Assembly: GCF_008831285.2 (NCBI RefSeq)
Contig: NC_045145.1
Location: forward strand, 22,752,802 to 22,816,801
Source of the DNA: Nymphaea colorata
Lineage: Eukaryota > Streptophyta > Magnoliopsida > Nymphaeales > Nymphaeaceae
Length of the DNA: 64,000 nucleotides
Direction: 5' to 3'
The notes beneath the pieces were generated by a model. That model saw only the letters and a program-made list of their open reading frames with translations, had not been told where the DNA came from and made no database searches. Both the position numbers and the translations under genes were made by a program. This document shows, piece by piece, positions 49,216 through 60,800 of this stretch (position 1 is its first letter; each line of letters starts with the position of its first letter).

Positions 49216-49809
49216 TTAAGAGTCGAGGACACAGATATTAGACTCATATATACTTCTTGGCAGTTGAAGGATGATGAGATGAGCCATGTCTGTTCCGACG
49301 GCAATCATCAAAGAGAGTTGCATAAGGACTATAGAAATCTTCATAATTTGGTTTCGACGGCCCTTATTAGTTCCAAGTCCCATAAGAGGAGTAAATATTG
49401 AGAGCGCATTCGCTGATAAAAAGAACGAAAGGATGAGCAAGCGAATCACCGAAATCAAAGGGAAGACGAGCCAATCCACCGACAACTTCTCCACGAAGCA
49501 AATCTGCAGAAGAATAAAAATACCAGAGAACTGTATGGGCATATAGATTTTTACAACAGACTTAAGTGGGAGACCCTCCTCTCTTTGGTTCATCATCGAA
49601 GAGGAATTGTGCATCAATTCGGGAGCGATCTCTATGTTTGCTTCTGAGTTTGGATGTAAAGGCTCAAGCACAATTTCTTGCTGCTGCGGTGTTGTGGAGG
49701 GAGGCACAGGTGTTGCGCCAACAAGCTGTGAAATAATTATCACAGTGGCTTTATCCCATAAGCGTTTTAGAAACCATAAGCTTTTTAGAAAAGAAGCAAT
49801 GATAGACAT
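49216..49809 (-). CDS. Hypothetical membrane-protein-like frame, left arm of the inverted duplication
   Basis: From the first ATG (49809) this frame runs 197 codons and reads outward from the centre of the inverted duplication. The N-terminal third is Pro/Gln/Glu-rich. The rest is strongly hydrophobic with two or three probable membrane segments (around IQFSGIFILLQICFV, LVFPLISVIRLLILSFFL and ISIVLMQLSLMIAV) separated by a short GTNKGRRNQ loop. I do not recognise the family. The sequence may be one exon of a former multi-exon gene, because an acceptor-like CTTTGCAG sits in the loop between the arms. Whether it is expressed is unknown. Confidence 0.35.
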   Translation of the reverse strand: MSIIASFLKSLWFLKRLWDKATVIIISQLVGATPVPPSTTPQQQEIVLEPLHPNSEANIEIAPELMHNSSSMMNQREEGLPLKSVVKIYMPIQFSGIFILLQICFVEKLSVDWLVFPLISVIRLLILSFFLSANALSIFTPLMGLGTNKGRRNQIMKISIVLMQLSLMIAVGTDMAHLIILQLPRSIYESNICVLDS

Positions 49810-49916
49810 TTTACTGTTGTCCGGTGGCGCAGAAACAAGCAAAGAGAAGCTATTACAGATAAATAATTTTCTCTTTCTCTCGTCTTTGCAGTAATGGCTT
49901 CTCTTTGTAGGTTTCT

Positions 49917-50531
49917 ATGCCACCGGACGACAGTAAAATGTCTATCATTGCTTCTTTTCTAAAAGGCTTATGGTTTTTAAAAGGCTTATGGGATAAAACC
50001 ACTCTGATAATTATTTCACAGCTTGTTGGCGCAACACCTTCGTCTCCCTCCATAACACCTCAGTAGCAGGAAATTGTGCTCGGGCCTTTACATCCAAGCT
50101 CAAAAGCAAACATAGAGATCGCTCCTGAATTGATGCACAGTTCCTCTTCGATGATGAACCAGAGGGAGGAGAGTCTCCCACTTAAGTCTGTTGTAAAACT
50201 CTATATGCCCATACAGTTCTCTGGTATTTTTATTCTTCTGCAGATTTGCTTCGTGGAGAAGTTGCCGGTGGATTGGCTCGTCTTCCCTTTGATTTCGGTG
50301 CTTCGCTTGCTCATACTTTCGTTCTTTTTATCAGCGAATGCGCTCTCAATATTTACTCCTCTTATGGGACTTGGAACTAATAAGGGCCGTCGAAACCAAA
50401 TTATGAAGATTTCTATAGTCCTTATGCAACTCTCTTTGATGATTGCCGTCAGAACAGACATGGCTCATCTCATCATCCTTCAACTGCCAAGAAGTATATA
50501 TGAGTCTAATATCTGTGTCCTCGACTCTTAA
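49917..50531 (+). pseudogene. Mirror copy of the membrane-protein-like frame with a premature stop
   Basis: This is the right-arm counterpart of the left-arm frame. It is alignable over the whole length, but a TAG at about 50063-50065 replaces a Gln codon of the left copy and interrupts the N-terminal part. From 50076 to the shared stop at 50531 the frame is open and differs from the left copy at only a handful of residues, including a Gly-to-Arg change near the C-terminus. Most likely a disabled duplicate. Confidence 0.55.
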
Positions 50532-51037
50532 TTTCATCTCCCATACACATTTTTGAAAAGATGTGTCTATTTCACCCAATTTTTGCATGGAATTAGTATT
50601 CCTTTTTTTTTCACAAATTTGTCATCAAATTCTCTCCATAATTTTTTGAACAGATGCTTCTACTTCACCCAAGTTTGTGCCGTGGAATTAGTAGCCTTTT
50701 TTCCCCCAATCGTGTCATAAAATTCAATCTTTTTCAAACAACTTTCATTTAACATATAGTTCTTTCCCAATAACTTGGATTTTGGTAGATTGAATCCCTT
50801 ATATGCATATATAGGCGGTTGTAGGAAGACCACTAAGTTTTTTTTTTTTTTTGTGAAATTTCAGGTTACTAGTGAGTAATTGAGCAGGTGTACTTTACCG
50901 GGCGATTCAGTTCGTGGCAACACTGCGTTGCGAAATAACATATAATTGCCCTTTTTCAGGTCCTAACTGTGCATTTGTGGAGGCTTTTGCTGTTGGTGCA
51001 GACAAGATATCATGTACTGCAGACAGATGTGCCAGTT

Positions 51038-52920
51038 ATGGGCTGTGTCCAACTCCAATCTAAACTCAGTCTAGGCTTGGTGGGTTTGAACTCACTGAGC
51101 TTAGTTCATACTAGCTCAAGCTAGGTTAGGTTCTGGGTTAATTATTCTATGTTCAACTGCGCTTGTTTCTAAGCTCAGAATTTCGTGCATGAGCAAGACT
51201 TGGGTACATGTGGCTAGAACTTAGGTTTACATGAAGAAGTGACATATAATGCATGTATTAAAGTTGGATAATTTTGTCCCTTGCATGAAAACCAAAATAC
51301 TTTGAGCTCTGTTTAGTAGATTTAGAACCAATCCTGCTAGTTTTGCCCTGGGCAACATGGGCAAGTCAGCCATAGCTCAGAAAATTTAAAATGGGGCTAT
51401 CACCTCGAGTCCTGGTTGGTTACAATGAGTGCTAGCCAAGATTGAAAACAGTAACTGATTTTGTCGGCATGTTTATCGAAACAGAAGGAAGAAGGATAAA
51501 AAGTACAAAGCAAACAAGAAAAGCATTGCAGTACAAGGATTTGCTATGCACTATGATATTTTTCATCTAGGTCAAATGGGTGCGGCTATGATTTGGGTAT
51601 GGATATGGAGATATGGGTATGAATACAGTAACTTTAGAAAAATATGAGTACAGGGATATGGCAGGATATATATATATATATATATACTCAAAACAACATC
51701 AAAAATCAAAATGAAAGCAACATTTAAATAAACAAGTCATATAAATAAAAACATTATAAGTTAAGGAACAATAGCTCTAAAAAACAGAATGAAAACTAAG
51801 TTAAAAAAAAAAATGAATCAAGTAAATTAAATAGTTTGGATCAGTATTAAGCTAAAAAGTACCCAAGTATATCCAAGGGTATGGTGACAAAAGGACGTAG
51901 ACCTTACTGAAGTACCTATATGACTTTGTTTTTCATATTTTGTAAGTCAAATTACTACAGAGGCTGTCGAATGAATAATGCTACTGCTCAACAAGCAACA
52001 TGGAAAATATTTTAGGATCATTTCTAATTTGGAGATGCTAAATAGCACAATTTTTTGAAAGTCTAGACGGACCTGGGCCTTCTTCAATTTGAAAACGTTT
52101 GATGCCATGTCACTTTAGCCAAGCATGTAGAGACCCGATCTCTGTGGGTAAGAAACAAATACCATTGACCAGTCATCAGCGTTTTGGTGCTCCTGTGCCT
52201 GACAATGTCAGGCAGTGCATCGTGTTGACTGGTTTCAGGCTTGCAGCAGGACGGTGTCCGTGGCAACCAGCATGCTAGGACGTCCATTCATAATCGTGAG
52301 CTAGTTTTGACTGACCAGAAGTCCAAGAAAAGTAGTTGTCTTGAGTCACCGGGTAGGTTGAGTGCGGAGGAGTGGATTTCGTTTGATTGAGCCATTGATA
52401 AGCTGCATATTGGCGTGTTGCCCCTTTCCCTGCTTGGTCTAGAGCGCAGAGGTATGTCTTTTCCGGCTCCGTCCTTAATTACATGCCATACTGCTCCTAC
52501 GCAATTACATTTGTGTGTCCCATGAATCTCTCTTGTTTGTGTGTGTGTGTTCAGAACAGAATAAAAGAAAATAGTAGGCTATGCCTAAAGATGCAGAGAA
52601 AGCAGCAGTCACTTCTTTTCTGACAGGGTGGAGATAAATTCACATTGATATTAACAAATAATGGCACATCATCTACATGCAGAAATGAAGTCAAAACGCT
52701 GAAAACAACCCAAAAAACAATTCGATGATGATGATCATGACAAGGATAAACCATCATCCTCTAGTAAAAAATAAAGACCACATTATACTATACACTGCCA
52801 AACGCTACAAAATTTAAGGGAACCCATAACAACAACAATCTCGTAGACACCATAGACTATTTGACAAACACATTGACGCTGACTCCCCTGACGCCAGCTA
52901 CTTGCTCGTCAAATTAGTTA
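51038..52920. other. Intergenic, SEC8 3' flank
   Basis: This is AT-rich DNA with a (TA)n tract at about 51666 and degenerate GGGTATGG words near 51590-51660. The GC-richer stretch 52090-52300 includes a perfect 8-bp hairpin, GCCTGACA-a-TGTCAGGC, and looks repeat-derived. No conserved gene was recognised. The SEC8 3' UTR should lie in roughly the last 300 bp. Confidence 0.4.
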
Positions 52921-55900
52921 TCACCGAGCAAAAATCTCAGATACACGCTGGATGGCATGTACAGGGATTTCTCTACCTGGGACGTTGACCTTTAAAAGGT
53001 TGGAAAACCTGTCAAGCATAACAGATGCAGAAATGCTCATTTCGCATTTAACTGAAGGCATGTAACAATAAAATAAAACAACAGTTTTCCCACTTACTCT
53101 GCTTCTGTGAACAAGTACTGGTGTTCTGAGATGAAAGCTAGCAACGCCTGTAGCATCATAACATTATGGAACAAAACTGGTGCAAAAAAAAAAAGGGAAA
53201 CATGGAAACTGCTGAAGTGAAAACTTTACCTCAAATGGTAGGTTCAGGAGTTCAAAATATGTCCGACTACGATCAAGCCTCTGTTGGACAAATTTGCCAT
53301 CTAACGATGGTATAGCAGCAAGTGCCTACAAAGACATGAACATGATATAAGTCGTGCATGGTCTGAAAAATGCGGAAATTATGCAATATCTAAAAGAAAC
53401 GTTCAGCTACCTTAAATCGATCTGCAATAGATTTAGAAACAGGCAGTCAGTTGTACATATATGCACTATATTTCAGCTGTCATACTTGAAATGTTCAACA
53501 AAATGCACAGGTGAAGCTCATCCTTTTGTTTTACCATTCAAAAGGGATTTATTGTCCTTGATCTGTTTTCCCATTTCCAGCCATTTAAAAGTCCCAGGAA
53601 TCAACAGGGTTGACTCTTGACTCAATCTATGCTTATGAACCTTGACATGGTATCTGGACAACAATACAGGTGCATCCTAGAAAAACTCTTAACACAGCAA
53701 TAAATCCAATACAGAGATACAAAATAACTGTAAATCCAATACATAAATACAACATAACTCTAACAATAGCAGTTGCAGAGTGTGAAGAACATTGAGATGA
53801 TTATTCCAATAAAAATGTATTATAGAGGTTATAGACTCCTAGTCCTGAGAATAATTTACCAAAGAAGCAACTTTTGGGGCGTGCAATTTCTGGTAGCATG
53901 GAGCTGGCAGTTTTTTTGGAAATAAACCTGTTAGCAGTGCTGGAACAAAAGCACATGGTGATAAGACTGGTCACATATTCATGGAGAACATGGTTATCAT
54001 ATCACCGATCATAGTCACCTAACAGCTGTTAGAAACCATGGGTCAGAGTTTCATTTTTTAGTCAGGTTTGTGAAATGTATTCATGATAATTTAGTTATAG
54101 AACTCATCTTTTGGACTGTGCTTTGACAACCAACAGTGGTGACTTTTAGACATGAAATTCGGGGTTGTTCCCCTGCCCTGTATGTCAAGCAAGTTGTGAG
54201 TCTTGTGACTAATGAGCGACTGACTTTTCAAGATCATAAAAGTCATACATGCATGTCATTATCATACTAAGCCATACATGCATTTCCCAGTCGTATAATC
54301 TCGTTAATTTCTATCCTTTCTGTAAGGTTTGCTAGTCTGGAATAAGAAAGAGGTCCAATATATTAAATAACTGAGACAGTATCAAAGAAGAACTGGATAG
54401 GACAAATTGCTACGAGTATATAGCATGCGTATGAAAGTTGTGAATACACCAACATGAAAACTGTAAATGCACCAAATGAAGATTAGGGAAATCAGAAGCA
54501 AAGAAGTGCAGTGCATAAGGATTCATTCCATATAGTATACCTGCTCCAATGCAATTGAATTGCGGCAAATCTGTTGAACTCCAAAAAGGTTGATGGATTT
54601 CATTTCAGCTAGAGCCTACACAATGAAAGTTTATGATTTCTTATAACATGGAAAAACATGTACTTAGTCATCAAAAAATAATTTATTTTAATTGAGAAGT
54701 AGAATAGTAGAGAAGACCTTGATTGACATATTTGCTGCAACACTGCATATTCCACCAAATATGTAGCTTCGTTTTACTTCTGCAACAAAGGGAGCAATTT
54801 CCTCATCCCTCCGTGTTATCTGCAAAAAAAATATACATTGGAAGAATAAATCTTTTCTCTTTGAAAATCTATTAACTAGAAAAACAAAGGCAAAAAAAAG
54901 ATGAAGTAAAACAAGTGATGCGATACTTACGCTCAAGAACAAAATTTAAATGCTATGACAGTTCAACTTGCATTTAAGAACACATTAGATGCTAATGTTA
55001 AATACAAGGCAACATATGAACATTCTTGAATTGAAGATTTAAGTACACAGTAAAGTATTATGCTTCCTTCACCACATGATACAGGAAGAGGATGTCTTGA
55101 GTAAACATAGTCAAGAGGATATAGGAGTGCCATCATTATTGTTTATAGATCTAATAAACTAATTGATGATGTGATGATGATCCTTGATGAATAATTAAAA
55201 ATAAAAGACTACGATCGATTAAGATTTTTTTTTTGTCATTTAAATTAATCATTGAAAAGGATCGATCATATGTCAAATGTGAAATGTAGAAACATATCTG
55301 TTAGTGCAACTTATTTCTTTCATTGACCTTAAAATTTGAACCTCCTGCTCTTAAATAGGTATTGCTTATTTGCTTTTTTCATCATAATATTCAATTACAG
55401 TGATTTGCTCCTCCTTTAAAATTGTTTTTACATGATAATAATTGATGTGCCTATGGGCAATGTTATTCATCGTACCTCATCAAATAAGGATGATCACTAT
55501 TCTTTTTTCTGGATTTCCATTGAAAACGTTTATGGGCAGCATGGTGTAGTCATGAAAGGGCTGTTAGCCTGTTAGTTCTATTAATCTTACCTGATATCGT
55601 TCTAGGAAAAGGTACACACTACACAGGGTTACGAACCATGTTTATGGCAGCATGGTGATAACTCCAATCATGAAAGAACTGTTAATTCTATTAGTCCTAC
55701 CAGTATAGGCATTGGAGGTGAGCCATTTGAGGAACAAATACAGAGGGCTGGTTTATATTGATCACATTGGAAAGTTGTGATCTTTTGCTGGTGTTTGTTG
55801 TCATTGTAGTTAAAATAAGAAAACACAATAAACCAGGTTAACACCATATCAGCTGATATTGCAGCAGGTCTGCATTGGCATGCACCTCGCTACAGTGAGT

Positions 55901-57845
55901 AATGGATATGATGCATACCAGCTGATACTGATACATGTTGACACTGGAAGCGATAAGCATCAGTGCTCACCAATCAAGGAACTTTCATTGCTAAAGATGT
56001 CATTCATAAAGTTACCTCTTTGTCCAAAATGGCTGGTGCTTAACTAAAGTGCAGCTGGTTTTTCCAACAAATTAACGCAGAAGATGGATGAGAACAAATA
56101 TCAGATCTGCAGGATTGGTCCATGATGCTATAATACCAGCCTCTAAGATTTTTTTTTTTTTATCTGAACATGCAGATACTATCCATGTATTTTGATGGTT
56201 GCCTTTAATCATGAATTCCGCAGGTTCCTAAAGGAACCAGAAGAAAAGAAATAATGCATCAATTTTATATTAAAAAGCACGAGTGCAACTTTAACTTTCT
56301 ATTAGGTAGTATGGCACTGATAATAGGCTAATAGCACAATAGTTGGGGATTTGATCTGTGAGATAGAACTAAAGATGAAACAAATTCAATTTACTAGGAT
56401 CACTGGATCCGTGACCTGAATGATGATCCTATTGGTCCCAGTTCCAGCACATATTAAAAAAAATTCACAGAAATATATGAAGTGACATCGCTACAAGAAT
56501 TTTCATCCTCCTCATAAAATGCGTTTAAAAAAAATAATGTTCTCCAAACAATCTGTTGCATGCATGAATTTAGCAGTAAGAAGAGAGTAAAAAATTGAGA
56601 AAATAGTTAAATACCAACAAAGTATCATTCGATGGATGAAAATGAAAAAATATGGGATATGTTGGTTTTTCTTCCTTATTTCAATCCAACTTCAAGAATG
56701 TGCAGTAAGTATGACATATGAAGTTCATGAGTAAATAATATTGCTTTCAAACCTGCGCTGTCAATGAAATGACAAAATCATCCGGCTCTTCAGCATCTTG
56801 ATCCTCTAAGTACTCCCTACCAGCCATTTCCTGCCACCATACAAGTTGGATCAAGCAAAAGATGCAAGAAGAATGTCCAGATAGAGAACGTTTAATAAAC
56901 AAAAGACACCAAGAAAAGAGATTCTAACCTGTAAATGGAAAATGGTCTCCAACTGCATCTCCACACGTAAGACCTTAAGGCATTCAATGGACAAGCTTCT
57001 ATACTCGTTGGCAAGAGAAGCAAGGCTTTTTGTGAGTGGACCACTTTGTTTATTATCCTCAGATAAAGGATCAGAGCCACTTTTTTCTGGCTGACTTGTT
57101 GATCTTGCTGAGTTCTGCCCAAGCCTATTTTCCAAGTGCAGTTCATTCATTTAACCACATAAATCAGCCCAGAAAACTAGTCATTTTGAAGTAATAGAGG
57201 AATTGACTCTTTTTGATTGAAGAACTTGGACCTTGGAATCAGATTTTTCTTTTTCTTCTCTACTAGAGAATATGAACTAACTTAAGCATGATGCAGCCAA
57301 AAGAGTGCAACATCATTTAAATCAAAAGATGAACCCATTTAATATAAGATTCTGAACATATTTTGTCATATTAAAGGAGATCCAATTTGCAGTCAAAAGG
57401 GTGCAAATGCAGCATGTATAACGGAGGAGAAGAAAACATTTGTTTGATATATCATGGAAAGATGAACATGTTTACTATGTCAATGACAGCCTTTAATCTA
57501 TGTCACAAGGGTGCGGAATGCGGGTGTTGGCATAGATGTAGATGTGGGTGCAGCGAGGATGTATATATATGTGTGTGTATGTATATAAATCATTTGTTAC
57601 ATAGTTATTTAACTGTTTAGTAGCTTTATTTATCTAATTACATATTAACTTTTTGTATTAGAGATAGTTTAGTTATGTGAACATTTAAAATGGTCAGTTT
57701 TGACCTGGTTCGACTAACCAAACTGGATGTGCTGTGTTGAAGAAACACCAGCACCAGCGTTGACACGGGTGCGGCAGCCATTTAGAAGCACCGATGTGAC
57801 ATAGCCTTTAATTGAAATAGAAGCCACAAACCTCCAACTTACCAG

Positions 57846-57886
<41 letters not shown>

Positions 57887-60800
57887 TGAAGGGTGAAAGG
57901 AAACAAAACTATGTTGTTGACTGATTTAGTACCTTTCAATAGAATCTGCCAAATATTCTAGTGAGTCACTGAGAGAAGCAAGCAGAATAAACTTATGATC
58001 ATCACGAATAAGATTCTCCTGCTCAAAGAGAAAGAAAAGGAAAAAAAAAAAAGGAACCAGATAAGAGAAATGCATGGATATCAATGCTAGAGGAACTAGA
58101 TAAGGAAAATAAATTCATGAAGCTAATGTTATAAGCATTTCTATTCATGAAGTTAATGTTATAAGCATTTATAGAAAGAGATAATAGAAGATATAACTGA
58201 CAAAAAGGAAATTGAATTCCTTACTCACATATCTTCACCAAGTTTTCAATATCTCGTATTGTTTTTTTGTGAATTATTTACAACACATTCATTGTGAAGC
58301 TGTGATGTCATTCTCAAAATCTTGCTCAGGTTGAAGAAACTGTGTGGAGTACTCTTTTGTTCTTTAAGATGAACTCGTAAATTTTCTGTCAAATGTAACA
58401 GATCTCGACATTAATGTAGACGCAATGCGTGAAGCCTGACTGGTTTCAGAACAGGGAATTCATTCGGGGAATCCCTACATATACTGCTGACCAGAAAACA
58501 CGTCTTTTTGAAAAAAACAAAAAAAAGCGATAAATTAAATGGCAGTTTAAAACTTTAAAAAATGCGTTTTTTTGAAAAAAACGTTAAAAACGAAAAAAAA
58601 ATTGTTTTTAACGCGTTTTTTCTTGTTTTTTCACTTCTTCATTTTTTTCAGTTTTTTTAATGCCAAACAGTTTTTTTTTATTTTCTATTTTTCATTTATT
58701 GCAAATCTACTTATCTTTTGATGTTTGTGTTACTAGTTTTTTCTCACTTATTTTATTTTCCCCCCATTTTTAGTTTTTTAAAATTTTTAAAAATTTACTG
58801 TAATTTCCCTTTTTTTTAAGCTCGCCGTATTATACCCGAAAAAAACCCCACCGTTTAAAACTCCGAGACATTATTTGTAACTATGCTGATGAGTGATCTT
58901 GGATTATTTAATAATTAGATTAGCCAAATACTTGATTGAAACCCATATTATGCATGATATATGGTTATTAAATAAGTAGTAAGCTCATTATTGATTCATT
59001 GCAGATATATGAAAACTTTTTGTTGGTGGTAGACATATAATTACTTATAATTCTTTTATTATTTATAATTTTTACATAAACTAAGATTTCCTATAGAAGA
59101 TAATAATTTGAAAATCTCCAAAACTTTTCACTCTTGAGAAATTAAAAAGAAAAATGCAAGACTACCTGCTTGATTGGCAGCAAATTCAATAGTAGATTAC
59201 TTAGTTCCATCTCCAACTCAACAGTTTCTGCATCTGAGCCATATTGCTCAAGGATTCCCTGGCCGGATGAACTAGACAAACATGCACTCGCTGGTTCATG
59301 CTTCATAAGGTTCTCAATATCTTGCCTCCCCATAAGCTTGTAGCTTTGTTTTTCTAGAACTGCCTGCAGATTTTTTTTTTTATAAAGAATAGTTACTTTA
59401 GATTTGCATCAAATAGTGGCTTTCCCTAGTAACCAATATCAACAACTTCGTAGTATCATAAAGAAAGATGCAACATGCAGGACACATTCATGGCAATGAA
59501 ATGGTAATATTACAGTTTAATATTACAGTTACCATTTTAATATTTCAGATTTCTGGGTAAGATGCTAGCAGAAGGGATCAGTATATAACTTCTGCTTGAA
59601 TTGAACGGAACTATGCACAATAAGTTCAATAACTGTACATCAGGACCCATGTGTACAGCAGTTACTTTAAAGGCACATGTAACCAAAAATAAATGATGCC
59701 CAAAAGACCTTCTATATCCCTGAAAGTTGAAACACTTGAAATGCAAACATGACAGTTGTACAACATATCTTCATTCAACATATTTACATTTATAAAAAAC
59801 AGTACTTCAAAAATACCACTTAAATTGAAAATCAGACACTATTTTATTAAATTATTGACAAAATGTTATGATATTTTTCCCTCGCCTTGCTTTTTGAAGC
59901 AAAAAAATGCTCAACAGCCTGCACTTTACTAGAGTTGGTGTGCTGCTACATCACATGGAAATTTCTAAGCATAAAGCGTCAATGACTTACTTCTCTGGTT
60001 GTGCCAAGCATCCTGTTTATCTTTGGGAAAAAACTTCAAAGTCACTTCACAATAAACACATCTAAACATTTGATAAAAACATGCTAGATTTTTTACTGCC
60101 AACTAAAAAGACCAAAAAGTTTAATTCTGTTAAGTCAGCTCTTTAACTAGTAAAAAGCTACTATTTTACCCTTAAAAAGAACAAGAGAGTGTATGTAACT
60201 TTGACAATTTCTCTTATATAAGGAAAAAAAAACCCCTAACTGATTTTGATATAAATTAAAAAACAGTTAATTTGGATGTAGTTAAACATGTATTTAATAT
60301 TATTTGGTAAAGATAAATAGGCCAATGCAAATTATTAAACATAAAATTTATTATATAAAGGGTATTTTAGTCAGTTTGTCTCTTTAGCCCATCTTAAGTT
60401 AGTGTCAATCTATGGTCAAGTGACAGGTTATCTTTGATTAGCAGTGCAGGACATAGGTATCGTTTTAACTTTTAACAATATAAAAAGTTAGTTGCATTCT
60501 TATTATTGCCAAATATTTAGGATGTTTTGAAAATTTCCCTTTCCCTTTTTCTGATTTCATACAAAAAAGGAGGCTGCCCTCTTTCTATCAAATCAGAAAG
60601 AGAAAAAAAGAAGGTGGGTATGTACTATGGAGGTGCTGCCCCTCTTTCTGTCCTTTTGTTTAGATGAGAAATGGAAGGACTTTGTACACTATTTCCTTTT
60701 CTAATCTCTTATGGATTTAATAGCTTCAACAAATAGTCAATAAAAAAACTGCTATATAAATACACATACAGCAATCATCTTAGTGCCCATGCAACATAGT

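Larger units (their letters stand above)
48713..51037. repeat. Large inverted duplication with 30-bp loop
   Basis: The left arm (48713-49858, about 1146 bp) is the reverse complement of the right arm (49889-51037, about 1149 bp), separated by only about 30 bp. By hand alignment the outer 430 bp differ at about 2% of positions and the inner 290 bp at about 10%. A transcript across the locus would fold into a hairpin with a stem of more than 1.1 kb. Each arm carries a copy of the same unrecognised membrane-protein-like frame. No matching target-site duplication was found at the outer ends, so a foldback transposon origin is not proven. Confidence 0.92.

Noticed and set aside
52200-52235. miR408-like word (reverse complement ATGCACTGCC)
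   Set aside because: Only about 11 nt match and the local hairpin is a short 8-bp palindrome, not a MIRNA precursor.
52383-52425. TGATTGAGCC word resembling miR171
   Set aside because: The match stops after 10 nt and no complementary star arm is present.
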